Assembly (NCBI RefSeq): GCF_013407765.1
Contig: NZ_JACBZD010000002.1
Location: 258,001 to 322,000 of the forward strand
DNA from: Allostreptomyces psammosilenae
Lineage (GTDB): Bacteria > Actinomycetota > Actinomycetes > Streptomycetales > Streptomycetaceae
Reading direction: 5' to 3'
Length of the DNA stretch: 64,000 nucleotides
Both the position numbers and the translations under genes were made by a program. The notes below the pieces were generated by a model. It was given only the letters and a program-made list of their open reading frames with translations. It did no database searches and was not told where the DNA came from. Position 1 is the first letter of the stretch, and each line of letters begins with the position of its first letter. Below are positions 17,812 through 26,398 of the stretch, piece after piece.

Positions 17812-18135
17812 ATGAAGACGATCACCCAGCGCGAGTTCCGGAACAACTCCGCCTCCGTCATGGACGCCGTCGAGGCCGGTGATACCTTCCGCATCACCCG
17901 GAACGGGGTAGCGGTCGCCGAACTTCGACCGCTCGCCCGGAAGCGGCGGTTGACCGCTGAGGAAAGTCCGTCTGATCGGTTCGCCGTGCGGCGGGGGTCA
18001 GCGCGGGGCGGGGTCAGCGCTTCGCGGGGCGGGGGGTCAGGACGGCGGGTTCCTGCTGGCCGAGCATCCGCAGGGAGATCTCCCACAGCCGGGCCGCGAC
18101 CTGCCGGTCTCGCCCGCGGGGGGCCGGGGCGGTGA
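17812..18135 (+). pseudogene. Truncated Phd/YefM-type antitoxin without toxin
   Basis: The first 48 or so residues from ATG 17812 (MKTITQREFRNNSASVMDAV, then GDTFRITRNGVAVAELRPL) are a clear Phd/YefM DNA-binding domain. After RRLTAEES the sequence changes abruptly to Arg/Gly/Ser-rich translation that runs 120 bases into the 3' end of the opposing SDR gene. The usual toxin-neutralising C-terminus and any PIN or other toxin gene are missing. Most likely the remnant of a toxin-antitoxin pair. A shortened antitoxin acting only in DNA binding cannot be excluded. Confidence 0.7.
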
Positions 18136-18991
18136 CCATCGGGGTGCCCCATCCGCCCCAGCGCGGGGCGTAGAAGTCGCCGGTGCGCGCGTGCGGGTCG
18201 GTGGCGGCGCGCAGGGTCACGAGGCTGCCGCCCTCCCCGGTGCGTCCCAGCGTGACCAGCGAGCCGAGCCGCGCCAGCACCCGGGTGCCGGCGCTGACCT
18301 GCTTGTGGCCCAGCTCCGTGCGGGCGACGCCTGGGTCGACGGCCACGGAGAGCGTGCCGTGGCCGGCCGCGGTCAGCCGGCGGGCGAGTTCGGCCGCGAA
18401 CAGCAGGTTGGCCAGCTTGGACTGGCTGTAGGCGGCGAACGGGCGGTAGCCGCCGTCCCGGAAGTGGGGGTCGTCCAGCCGCACGGTGCCGAACCGGTGG
18501 GCGCCGCTGCTCAGCGTCACCACGCGCGAGCCCGCCGTGCGCACCAGGGCCGGCAGCAGGCGCAGCGTGAGCGCCATGTGCCCGAGGTGGTTCACACCGA
18601 ACTGGAGCTCGAAGCCGTCCTCGGTGGGCGTCTGGCGGGTGGATCCCAGGCCGGCGTTGTTGATCAGCAGGTCGAGCCGGTCGTACTCGCCGAGGAAGCG
18701 TTCGGCGAAGGCGGTGACGCTGGCCTGGCTGGCCAGGTCCAGCGGCAGCACCCGTACCCGGTCCTGCGGGACTCCGGTCGCGGACAGCACCCGGCCGCGC
18801 GCGGCCTGGGCCTTGGCCTCGTTGCGGCAGGCCATCACCACCCGGGCGCCCCTGGCGACCAGCGTGCGCGCGGTGGGCAGGCCGATGCCCGTGTTCGCGC
18901 CGGTCACGATCGCCACCGTGCCGCTGAGATCGGGGATGTCCTCGCGGCTCCAGCCACCGCCGCGTGCCGCCCTCGTCGTCGTGCCGCTCAC
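18014..18991 (-). CDS. Short-chain dehydrogenase/reductase
   Basis: 325 residues. The nucleotide-binding motif TGANTGIG is at 30-37, NNAG at 111-114, and the catalytic triad is Ser161, Tyr188 and Lys192 (YSQSK). The length and ANTGIG...YSQSKLAN pattern are those of the retinol dehydrogenase / protochlorophyllide-reductase-like SDRs, which use NADP(H). Substrate unknown. It diverges from a TetR gene, with two identical-type operators between them that probably repress it. Confidence 0.92.
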   Translation of the reverse strand: MSGTTTRAARGGGWSREDIPDLSGTVAIVTGANTGIGLPTARTLVARGARVVMACRNEAKAQAARGRVLSATGVPQDRVRVLPLDLASQASVTAFAERFLGEYDRLDLLINNAGLGSTRQTPTEDGFELQFGVNHLGHMALTLRLLPALVRTAGSRVVTLSSGAHRFGTVRLDDPHFRDGGYRPFAAYSQSKLANLLFAAELARRLTAAGHGTLSVAVDPGVARTELGHKQVSAGTRVLARLGSLVTLGRTGEGGSLVTLRAATDPHARTGDFYAPRWGGWGTPMVTAPAPRGRDRQVAARLWEISLRMLGQQEPAVLTPRPAKR

Positions 18992-19019
18992 CGTGCGCCT
19001 CCCTGCCTCGGAGCTAACC

Positions 19020-19057
19020 TGAACCGACGTTCACGATTTATAGTGAACCACAGTTCA
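19020..19057. promoter_or_regulatory. Two TGAAC-N4-GTTCA operators
   Basis: Perfect palindromes TGAACCGACGTTCA (19020-19033) and TGAACCACAGTTCA (19044-19057), 24 bp apart, start 29 bases upstream of the SDR start and face the divergent TetR gene. Confidence 0.75.
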
Positions 19058-19165
19058 TGTTTGGTTCCGGGGCATGCGGAACCATCGGTTCCGACACGTG
19101 GCAACCGGCGGCCCGCGCCCGACGTTCTCCGGTGGTGACCCGACGTTCCACGCCCCACCACCGAA

Positions 19166-19230
19166 CCGTCCAACCCGTCCCACCCGTTCAACCCGTCCGA
19201 ACCGTTCAACCCGTCCGAACCGTCCGACAG
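19166..19230 (+). repeat. Short tandem repeat before TetR gene
   Basis: Units of ACCCGTTCAACCCGTCCGA and shorter variants repeat about four times immediately upstream of the ribosome site GGGGGAG. This gives an unusual C-rich 5' leader. Confidence 0.6.
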
Positions 19231-19242
19231 GGGGAGCGAGCG

Positions 19243-19827
19243 ATGCCCGACCACGCCGGGCGCGCCCCGCTGCGCGCCGACGCCGTACGCAACCGGGCCA
19301 ACATCCTGCGCGCGGCGCGCACCCTCATCGCCGCGCGCGGCGAGCAGGCGGGCATGGACGAGATCGCCCGCGAGGCTGGGGTCGCGGTGGGCACGCTCTA
19401 CCGGCACTTCCCCACCAAGGCGGACCTGGTCGGCGCCATCGTCGCCGAGATGATCGAGCGCGTCTTCAGCGCCTTGGACGCGGCGGTCGCCCGCGTCGAG
19501 GCGGGCGGCGGCGCCCTGGCCGCCATCACCGACCTGCTCCGGGAGATCTCCGAGGCCGCCGGGACCGACCGCGCCGTCAAGGAGGCGCTGGTCAACCGCG
19601 CCGACGGGACCCACCCTTACGCGGAACTAGACCAACGCGCCCGCGACGGCCTGGCCCGCCTGGTCGCCGCCGCGCACGCCGAGGGCACGCTGCGGGACGA
19701 CGTGACCACCGAGGACCTGGTGCTGATCCTGGCCACCCTCCCCGGCGACGAACTCCCCGAACCCGCCCGCCGCCGCTGGCTCCGGCTCGCCCTGCGCGGC
19801 GTCACCCGGGAGGACCTGCCCGACTGA
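19243..19827 (+). CDS. TetR-family regulator
   Basis: 194 residues from ATG 19243, with GGGGGAG 6 bases upstream. The helix-turn-helix spans about 15-62 (NRANILRAARTLIAARGEQA, VAVGTLYRHFPTKADLVGAI), with a typical C-terminal sensor domain. Divergent from the SDR gene; probably represses it through the two TGAAC-N4-GTTCA sites. It converges closely on the lipoamide dehydrogenase gene. Confidence 0.92.
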   Translation: MPDHAGRAPLRADAVRNRANILRAARTLIAARGEQAGMDEIAREAGVAVGTLYRHFPTKADLVGAIVAEMIERVFSALDAAVARVEAGGGALAAITDLLREISEAAGTDRAVKEALVNRADGTHPYAELDQRARDGLARLVAAAHAEGTLRDDVTTEDLVLILATLPGDELPEPARRRWLRLALRGVTREDLPD

Positions 19828-19844
19828 GGGCGGGGGCTGCTCGC

Positions 19845-21245
19845 TCACATGTTGATCATGTGGCCGGCCAGGCCGTGGACGGCCTCCTTGACCGCCTCAC
19901 CGAGGGTGGGGTGGCCGTGCACGTTCCGGGCGACCTCGTGGACGGTGAGGTCCCACTGCTGCGCCAGCGTCAGCTCCGGCAGCAGCTCGGTCACCTCCGG
20001 GCCGATCAGGTGGGCGCCGAGCAGCTCGCCGTGCCGGGCGTCGCTGAGGATCTTCACGAACCCGCTGGTGTCGCCCAGCCCGTGCGCCTTGCCGTTGGCG
20101 GTGAACGGGAACTTCGCCACCCGGACGTCGAAGCCGCGGTCGCGCGCCTGGGCCTCCGTCCAGCCGAAGCTGGCGATCTGCGGCTGGCAGTACGTCGCCC
20201 GCGGGATCATCACGTAGTCCAGCTCCATGGTCTCGGCGCCCGCGATGGTCTCGGCCGCGACGATGCCCATCGCCTCGGCCGCGTGCGCCAGCATCAGCTT
20301 CGCGGTGACGTCGCCGATGGCGAAGATGTGCGGCACGCTGGTGCGGCAGCGCGCGTCGACGTCGATGGCGCCGCGCTCGGTCAGCCGCACACCGGTGTTC
20401 TCCAGGCCGTAGCCGGCCACCCGAGGCTGGAAACCGATCGCCTGGAGGACCTTCCCGGCGTGCAGCGTCTGCCGCTGGCCCCCGGTGGTCACCATCACCT
20501 TCACCGACTCGCCGGAGTCGTTGATCGCCTCCACCCGGGTGGAGGTCAGCACGTTGATGCCCATCCGGCGGTAGCGGCGGGCCAGCTCGGCGGAGACCTC
20601 CTCGTCCTCCAGCGGGACGATGCGGTCCAGGAACTCCACCAGCGTCACCTGGACGCCGTAGTTGTGCAGCACGTAGGCGAACTCGACGCCGATGGCGCCC
20701 GCACCGGCGATCAGGATCGACTCGGGCAGCTCGGGGGTGAGGATCTGCTCCTCGTAGGTGACCACCCGCTGGCTGAGCGAGGTGCCGGGCAGCAGCCGGG
20801 TGGTCGCCCCGGCGGCGATCACGCAGTGGTCGAAGGTGACCGACTCGGCGGAGCCGTCGGCCCGGGTGACCCGGAGGGTGTGGGCGTCGGTGAAGGCGCC
20901 CCGGCCCTCGTACTGGGTGATCCCGTTCTTCTTCATCAGGTAGTGCACGCCCTTGACGCGGCCGTCCGCCACCTTCCGGCTGCGGGTGAAGGCCGCCCCG
21001 TAGTCGAAGCTCACCTCCCCGTTCACCCGGATGCCGAAGGTCTTCGCCTCCTGGGTGAAGATGTGCGCCAGCTCGGCGTTGCGCAGCAGCGCCTTGGAGG
21101 GGATGCAGCCCACGTTCAGGCAGACCCCGCCCCAGTAGCGTTCCTCGACGATCGCGGTGCGCAGGCCCAGCTGCGCGGCCCGGATCGCGGCGACGTACCC
21201 GCCCGGGCCGGCGCCCAGGACCACGACATCAAAGTGTGCGCTCAT
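19845..21245 (-). CDS. lpdA: Dihydrolipoamide dehydrogenase
   Basis: 466 residues from ATG 21245 ([10 protein letters not shown]); a longer open frame upstream is not needed. FAD-binding GAGPGG is at 11-16, the redox disulfide Cys42/Cys47 in [13 protein letters not shown], a second nucleotide motif [13 protein letters not shown], and the C-terminal catalytic pair His445/Glu450 in HGHPTLGEA. This is the E3 flavoprotein of 2-oxoacid dehydrogenase complexes, reoxidising lipoyl groups with NAD+. No E1/E2 genes are adjacent, as in many actinobacteria. A terminator was not seen. Confidence 0.96.
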   Translation of the reverse strand: MSAHFDVVVLGAGPGGYVAAIRAAQLGLRTAIVEERYWGGVCLNVGCIPSKALLRNAELAHIFTQEAKTFGIRVNGEVSFDYGAAFTRSRKVADGRVKGVHYLMKKNGITQYEGRGAFTDAHTLRVTRADGSAESVTFDHCVIAAGATTRLLPGTSLSQRVVTYEEQILTPELPESILIAGAGAIGVEFAYVLHNYGVQVTLVEFLDRIVPLEDEEVSAELARRYRRMGINVLTSTRVEAINDSGESVKVMVTTGGQRQTLHAGKVLQAIGFQPRVAGYGLENTGVRLTERGAIDVDARCRTSVPHIFAIGDVTAKLMLAHAAEAMGIVAAETIAGAETMELDYVMIPRATYCQPQIASFGWTEAQARDRGFDVRVAKFPFTANGKAHGLGDTSGFVKILSDARHGELLGAHLIGPEVTELLPELTLAQQWDLTVHEVARNVHGHPTLGEAVKEAVHGLAGHMINM

Positions 21246-21337
21246 GCTTCGGAGCGTAGGACGGGAGCCCGGTGGCCGCAGCACGTCGCCCCAATGGGCC
21301 AGCAACCGGCCTATCACCCACCTGCCCTACACGCCCC

Positions 21338-21949
21338 CTACAGGACCGCGTAGGTCGTGGGCATCGACGCGGCGCTGTAGTCCTGGAGCACGGCGGGATC
21401 GCCGCCGGGGGGAGTGAGGACGATGGCCTCCCGCAGCTCGAAGAGCTCTCCGTCGGGCGGGAAGTGCGCCAGGTCGGCATTGCTCAGGGTGCCGGTGGCG
21501 CTGGTCTCCAGGACCAGCGGGGTGGAACCGGTGGCACACGGGTTCAGCTCGGCCTCCAGGACGAAGCGGATGCCCACGTCCATCTGCGCCGGGTACGGAT
21601 CCAGCAGGCTGTTCAGCCGCAACTGGCCGTCGGCCGCGCCGCTCGCCGTGATGGTGACGGCGCCGAAGTCCGGGCTGGAGCCGGCCAGGTCCAGCCGTGT
21701 GGTGGTCAGCGCGACGACGGTGCCGTTGGCGACGCCGACGTCGATGACGGTCGTACCGGTCAGGTCCAGCGTGAAGCTCTCGCCGTCACAGGTGATGACG
21801 GCTCCGCGGACCTCCGTGTGCAGCTCCACGGGGCCGGGTTCCGGAATCTGCCTGGGCGCGGGCTGGGCGGTGGCGACCCCGCTCGGGCCGGCCGCCACCA
21901 GCAGGCTCGCGCACGCCGCCGTGGTGGCGGCCAGCAGTCGTCTGATCAC
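21338..21949 (-). CDS. Secreted protein of unknown function
   Basis: 203 residues from a GTG at 21949, chosen for the strong GAGGAGGAG about 7 bases upstream. The signal peptide (about 1-30) runs RRLLAATTAACASLLVAAGP. The mature part is beta-rich, with two cysteines about 100 residues apart (VITCDGES and LNPCATGS) that could form a disulfide. No recognisable family. The upstream 60 bases (21973-22031) contain six GATC sites in CGATCC/CGATCG repeats. Confidence 0.75.
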   Translation of the reverse strand: MIRRLLAATTAACASLLVAAGPSGVATAQPAPRQIPEPGPVELHTEVRGAVITCDGESFTLDLTGTTVIDVGVANGTVVALTTTRLDLAGSSPDFGAVTITASGAADGQLRLNSLLDPYPAQMDVGIRFVLEAELNPCATGSTPLVLETSATGTLSNADLAHFPPDGELFELREAIVLTPPGGDPAVLQDYSAASMPTTYAVL

Positions 21950-22124
21950 CGGGGACTCCTCCTCAGTGTGGGGCCGATCGGGCGATCCGTCGCGATCCGA
22001 TCGATACCCGAACGGCGGATCGGCGATCCGCGAGTTCACCCCTTCGGGTCACTCCCGGTTGCGGCCCGCGAGCCGGCGTGAGCGTGGTCGACGGCGGCCC
22101 CGGCCCGCGCCGCTGCGCCTCCGT

Positions 22125-23315
22125 TCACCCGAGGACCCGTCCGGGCACGGGTTGGTAGTCCGGCAGGGCGAGGCCGCTCACCTTCTTCCCCTCCCTGATC
22201 ATCCAGTTCAGGACGGCGCGCCTGCTCATCAGCCCGTTGCGCAGCCGGATCCCGAGGGCCGTCCTGGGGGCGAGGAACGTGCCGGTCCGATCGCCACCCT
22301 TCTGGCAGCCCCGGGCGTAGTCGCGCAGCCGGTCCTCGTAGTGGCGGAAGGCCGTCCGGTGGTCGCCGCCGGCCCGCGCCAGTTCGCCGGCCAGGACGTA
22401 GGCGGCGACGACGGCCGTTCCGGTCCCCATGCCGCCGATGGTGGCGCCGCAGGCCGCGTCGCCGACCAGCGCGATGCGGCCGGTGGACCAGCTCGCGACG
22501 TCCGCCCGGCTGATCGAGTCGAAGTAGAGGTCGGGGGCGTGGTGCAGTGACTCCAGCAGGCCGGGCACCTCCCAGCCGAGGCCGGCGAACGCGTCGGTGA
22601 TCAGCTGCTTCTGCTGCCGGACGTCGTGCCGGTCGTAGTCCAGCCGCGGCGCCGCGAAGACGAAGAAGGCCCCCGCGCGGTCCGGGGCCCGGTGGTCGAC
22701 GCCGACGGAGGCGAACCGGCCGGGCGCGTTGTAGCCGAGCGAGCCGCCGCTCAGGCCCAGGTGGTTGGGCAGTCCCCAGGTGGCGGCGTAGTAGCCGAGG
22801 TGGCGGACGTACTCCTCCTCCGGCCCGAAGGCGAGGCGGCGCACCTGGGAGTGCAGTCCGTCGGCCCCGATCACCAGGTCGAACTCCCGGGTCGCCGCGT
22901 GCCGGAAGTCGACCCGCACGCCGGAGGGGGTCTCGGTGAGGCGGGTGATCGAGTCGCCGAAGAGGTACTCCGTGTGGGGCAGGCTGCGTTCGTACAGCAC
23001 CCGGGCGAGGTCACCGCGGAGCACCTCGATGTCACCGCCGGCGAACTCGGGTGGCAGGTGCAGCAGTTGGCGCCCGCCTTCGTCGACGAAGCTGATCGCA
23101 CTGCCGCCGGTCTGGAGCCCGCGCAGCTCCGTCAGCACCCCCATGCGCTCCAGCACGGTCAGGTGGGTCTCGCCGCGGAAGTCGACGGCCTGGCCACCCT
23201 CCCGGAGGGCGGGGGCCAGCTCGACGACGGTGGGCGTGAAGCCGTGCCGCCCCAGCCAGTAGGCCAGCGCCGGTCCGGCGATGCTGGCGCCGGAGATGAG
23301 GACGTTCCCGTTCAT
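22125..23315 (-). CDS. FAD-dependent aromatic-type monooxygenase
   Basis: 396 residues from ATG 23315, with GGGAGGGG just upstream. It begins with a FAD-binding beta-alpha-beta (VLISGASIAGPALAYWLGRH), has the second FAD motif IGADGLHSQVRRL and the GD motif RIALVGDAACG at about 300, and fits the FAD_binding_3 group (p-hydroxybenzoate hydroxylase-like, including TetX and polyketide hydroxylases). It probably hydroxylates an aromatic or antibiotic-like molecule using NAD(P)H and O2. It is divergent from a TetR gene that likely controls it. Confidence 0.93.
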   Translation of the reverse strand: MNGNVLISGASIAGPALAYWLGRHGFTPTVVELAPALREGGQAVDFRGETHLTVLERMGVLTELRGLQTGGSAISFVDEGGRQLLHLPPEFAGGDIEVLRGDLARVLYERSLPHTEYLFGDSITRLTETPSGVRVDFRHAATREFDLVIGADGLHSQVRRLAFGPEEEYVRHLGYYAATWGLPNHLGLSGGSLGYNAPGRFASVGVDHRAPDRAGAFFVFAAPRLDYDRHDVRQQKQLITDAFAGLGWEVPGLLESLHHAPDLYFDSISRADVASWSTGRIALVGDAACGATIGGMGTGTAVVAAYVLAGELARAGGDHRTAFRHYEDRLRDYARGCQKGGDRTGTFLAPRTALGIRLRNGLMSRRAVLNWMIREGKKVSGLALPDYQPVPGRVLG

Positions 23316-23432
23316 GAGCCCCTCCCGCATCGAAACCGTGTCCCACGGACACGGTGGCCTACTGTGTACCATAGACGCAGTTCGAGCGTTCGACAAGGCG
23401 CCGGCCGGGGCCGCGCGGGAGGGGTGACGGGC

Positions 23433-24260
23433 ATGGCGGAGAGGCGCAGGCACGCCGAGACGGCGCTGCTGCTCTGGGGCCCCCGCGTCAGGCCGGCGCG
23501 CGGCCCGAAACCCACGCTCGACCTCGACCGCATCGCGCGCGCCGGCATCGAGATAGCCGACGCCGAGGGGCTGGCCGAGCTCTCCATGCAGCGGGTGGCC
23601 GCCCAACTGGGCGTCACCAAGATGGCGCTGTACCGCTACGTGCCCGGCAAGGCGGAGCTGATCGCGCTGATGGTGGACGCCGCCATCGGCCCCTACCCGG
23701 AGCCCGAACCCGAGCGGGCCGAGCCGGGGCAGGTGGAGTCCGGGCAGGCCGAGTCGGCGCGGGGCGAGTCGGCGTGGGTGGCGTCCGGGCAGGCCGCGGC
23801 GGACGACGGGCGGCCCGGCGGCGACTGGCGGGAGCAGTTGGAGGACTGGGCGCGCCGCCTGATCACGCTCTTCCTCCGGCACCCCTGGGCCCTGGAGGCC
23901 ACGGTCGGGCCACGCCTCATGGGCCCGGCGGAGCTGTCCTGGCTGGAGCGCGCCGTCGCCGCCCTGGAAGGCACGGGGCTCACCGGCGCCGAACGGATGG
24001 ACGCGGCCGTCCTGCTCGTCGGCCACGTCCGCAGCATCGCCCAGCAGGCCCACGCCGCGGGCCCGGCCGGCGACCCCGAGGCCCAACTCGGACCGCTCCT
24101 CGCCGAAGTGATGCGGGAACACGGCGAACGCTTCCCCGCCCTCAGCGAGGCCATCGCCTCGGCCGCCCGGCCCGGCGCCGGCGACCAGGCATGGGAGTTC
24201 GGCCTGCAACGCATCCTCGACGGCCTAGCCGTCCTCATCCACCAGCGCACCACCCCCTGA
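23433..24260 (+). CDS. TetR-family regulator (TetR_C_1-like)
   Basis: 275 residues from ATG 23433. It has an N-terminal extension, then the helix-turn-helix (DLDRIARAGIEIADAEGLAE, then RVAAQLGVTKMALYRYVPGK), a Glu/Gly/Ser-rich insert at about 88-125 with repeated VESGQAES-like units, and a C-terminal sensor domain. Divergent from the FAD monooxygenase and probably its repressor. The interval around 23360-23385 holds an imperfect repeat, ACTGTG...CGCAGT, that may be the operator. Confidence 0.9.
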   Translation: MAERRRHAETALLLWGPRVRPARGPKPTLDLDRIARAGIEIADAEGLAELSMQRVAAQLGVTKMALYRYVPGKAELIALMVDAAIGPYPEPEPERAEPGQVESGQAESARGESAWVASGQAAADDGRPGGDWREQLEDWARRLITLFLRHPWALEATVGPRLMGPAELSWLERAVAALEGTGLTGAERMDAAVLLVGHVRSIAQQAHAAGPAGDPEAQLGPLLAEVMREHGERFPALSEAIASAARPGAGDQAWEFGLQRILDGLAVLIHQRTTP

Positions 24261-24353
24261 CCACGCCGCCGCAACCCCGCCGCGGGCTCAGCGCACACCG
24301 TCACCGTTCGGCAACAGCCCCACCGCATTCCGCCACCAACTGACTACAGGTGA

Positions 24354-24642
24354 CGGAGCGTCAACCAGTACGGGTGGGCGCTCCCTGCCGGCAGCTCCGG
24401 TGATATTCGCAGCTTCCGGCAGGACTACTACTGGCAGGGGGAGGACCTCTCCCAGCACGCGATCGATGTCTACCACCAGGTGAACGAGCGGAACTTCCGT
24501 GATTCCGGGGCAATGGCCGATCTACGTCCGGAGCTGAATCGGGAGGCGGAACAGTCCTACCAGGTGGGGTTCAACCGTGTTTCCAGCGCGGGGGTCGAGC
24601 AGCGGAACCGGCCCTGTGATGGCCATGCGACGAAGGGAAGCC
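24354..24642 (+). pseudogene. Coding-like remnant without a proper start
   Basis: After an in-frame stop at 24351 the frame reads SVNQYGWALPAGSSGDI, RQDYYWQGEDLSQHAIDVY, NERNFRDSGAMADLRPELN and AEQSYQVGFNRV before running into the next gene's 5' end. The aromatic-rich, low-repeat composition looks like real protein, and base composition is less GC-rich than the flanks. No ribosome site or ATG marks its beginning (only GTG at 24480). Possibly the end of a decayed gene; the family was not recognised. Confidence 0.35.
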
Positions 24643-25359
24643 ATGAGGAACGGCGGCGTGTCCCCCAGCACCTCGAAGCGGCGGGGCCGGGGCGTCACCC
24701 TGTCATTCGTCTCCGTGCTGTTGCTCGCGGCCTGCTCCTCCGGCGCGGGCGACGCAGGTGGTGACCCGGAAGCGACACCGAGCGCGGCCGTTGCGCCGAG
24801 CGACTGTGGGGGTGCCTTCGACGGCCCGCGGCTCGAAGAGGTGACCGGGTACCCGATGACTCTGGCCACCGTATTGCCGGAGTACTCGCCGTCGGCGCAG
24901 ATGCCCGAGGAGGCGTTTGTGTGTCGATACCGGTTCGCGGACGGCACCATGGTGGAGTTCAGGTCCTACGTCACGTCGACCGAGCTCGCCGCGACTCCAT
25001 GGACTCATCCCCGAGCCGATCCTTTCGTCACGGCGGAGTCCGGGGAACAGGCGGTTGCCGCGTTCGTCCCGCACGACGCGGCCAGCAATGAGTGGATGCG
25101 GGCCATGGTTCGGTTTGTCTGTGTGGGGGAAGCTGCCGGGCGCCCGGTCGGATATGAGGTTCGGGCGGACGCCGAGCCGGACGAGGAACCGCCTGTGGGC
25201 CCTGCGCCGGGATTCGAGTTCACCCCCGAGCAGTTGCTGACCCTCACCAACCGCCTGGCCGTCGAGGTGGCCGAGCGGCGTGCGTGTGCCAACGACACGA
25301 AGCTGAACCCGGGGGAGTTGCGCTTCACCACCGGGGGTCCCGCGCCGAGTCCCCGGTGA
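24643..25359 (+). CDS. Lipoprotein of unknown function
   Basis: 238 residues from ATG 24643, preceded by GAAGGGAAG. A basic N-terminus and hydrophobic stretch end in the lipobox LLAAC, with the lipidated Cys at 31. The mature protein begins with a disordered Ser/Ala/Pro linker and contains Cys residues in SDCGGAF, FVCRYRF, RFVCVGE and ERRACAND, which could form two disulfides. The layout recalls actinobacterial DUF3558-type lipoproteins, but this is only an impression. Located on the outer face of the membrane. Confidence 0.8.
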   Translation: MRNGGVSPSTSKRRGRGVTLSFVSVLLLAACSSGAGDAGGDPEATPSAAVAPSDCGGAFDGPRLEEVTGYPMTLATVLPEYSPSAQMPEEAFVCRYRFADGTMVEFRSYVTSTELAATPWTHPRADPFVTAESGEQAVAAFVPHDAASNEWMRAMVRFVCVGEAAGRPVGYEVRADAEPDEEPPVGPAPGFEFTPEQLLTLTNRLAVEVAERRACANDTKLNPGELRFTTGGPAPSPR

Positions 25360-25369
25360 GTGTGCCGTG

Positions 25370-25481
25370 CCGGGCTGCGGCAACCCCCGGCCCGACCGGC
25401 GGAGGTGGGTGCCGGGAGGGTTGCCGCAGCCCGGGGCGGGTGCCCCGGACGACGCCGACCCCCGTGCGGCGTCGTCCGGGG
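25370..25481. terminator. Two adjacent hairpins between convergent genes
   Basis: A 17-bp perfect stem (25370-25386 with 25418-25434) is followed at once by a 15-bp perfect stem (25443-25457 with 25467-25481). They separate the lipoprotein gene from the convergent NAD(P)-binding gene. Confidence 0.8.
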
Positions 25482-25494
25482 TGGCGGGGGGAGG

Positions 25495-26331
25495 TCAGAC
25501 CCGGCGGAAGGCGTCGGCGTGGTCGGCGGCCCACTCGGCGTAGCTGCGGGCGGGGCGGCCGAGGACGCGCCGGACCTCCTCGGTGACCAGGGCCGGGGTG
25601 CCGACGGTGCCGGCCAGGAAGCGCAGCATGGAGTCGACGGCCTCCTCGGACACCCAGGAGTTGGTGGCCATGACCTCCGCCTTGGTCTCCTCCGGGCTGG
25701 TCCGCTCGCAGCGCAGCGGGCGGCCGAGCACCCTGCCCAGGATCGCCACCTGGTCGGCGGTCGTCAGGTCCTCCGGGCCGGTGAGCGAGAGCGCCTGGCC
25801 GAGGAGGTCGTCGTCGAGCAGGGCGCGGACGGCGACGGCGGCGATGTCCGCCTCGTGGATCGGCGAGGTGCGGGCGTCCGGGTAGGGCTCGCGGATGACG
25901 TCGCCGGCCGCCAGCTTCCCGGCCCACTGGAGGGAGTTGGCGGCGAAGCCGCCCGGGCGCAGGTGGGTCCACTCCGGGAAGTCGGCCTCCACGGACGCCT
26001 CCAGGGCGCGGTGCAGCGCGGCGGTGCTGCCCTCCTTCGCCTCCTGGTCGAGCACGACGACCAGGGAGGAGACCGTGACGACCCGCCGCACGCCGGCCTC
26101 CCGGGCGGCCCGGAGGAGGTCCCCGGGCGGGCCGACCACCCCGGCCAGGTTGAGCAGGAGCGCGGTGGCGCCGTCGAGGTCGGGCGTCGCGCTGTCGCAC
26201 ACCTCCACCCCGTCCGGGAAGCGGGCGGTCGCCGGGGTGCGGGTCAGGGCGCGCACCTTCACGCCCTTGGCGGCCAGCTCGTGGACGAGCGGACGGCCGA
26301 TGTTGCCGGTGGCTCCGGTCACCAGGATCAT
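25495..26331 (-). CDS. NmrA-like NAD(P)-binding protein (COE partner of ECF41)
   Basis: 278 residues. Rossmann motif TGATGNIG at 5-12, then an atypical extended SDR fold (VRRVVTVSSLVV, HLRPGGFAANSLQW, SPIHEADIAAVA) as in NmrA/SDR_a5 nucleotide-diphosphate-sugar epimerase-like proteins. The usual YxxxK pair is not evident, so it may sense NADP rather than catalyse. It lies directly downstream of an ECF41-type sigma gene. Such sigma factors are typically paired with a carboxymuconolactone decarboxylase, oxidoreductase or epimerase (COE) gene, and this is evidently the oxidoreductase/epimerase form. Confidence 0.88.
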   Translation of the reverse strand: MILVTGATGNIGRPLVHELAAKGVKVRALTRTPATARFPDGVEVCDSATPDLDGATALLLNLAGVVGPPGDLLRAAREAGVRRVVTVSSLVVVLDQEAKEGSTAALHRALEASVEADFPEWTHLRPGGFAANSLQWAGKLAAGDVIREPYPDARTSPIHEADIAAVAVRALLDDDLLGQALSLTGPEDLTTADQVAILGRVLGRPLRCERTSPEETKAEVMATNSWVSEEAVDSMLRFLAGTVGTPALVTEEVRRVLGRPARSYAEWAADHADAFRRV

Positions 26332-26398
26332 GCGGGTGCTCTCTTCGCAGTCGGTTGACGTCGGTGTCGGTCGATACGTCGTTCGGTTGACGTGGTGC

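Noticed and set aside
23316-24209. Upstream extension of the FAD monooxygenase frame
   Set aside because: Antisense to the TetR gene; homology-like sequence and ribosome site start at 23315.
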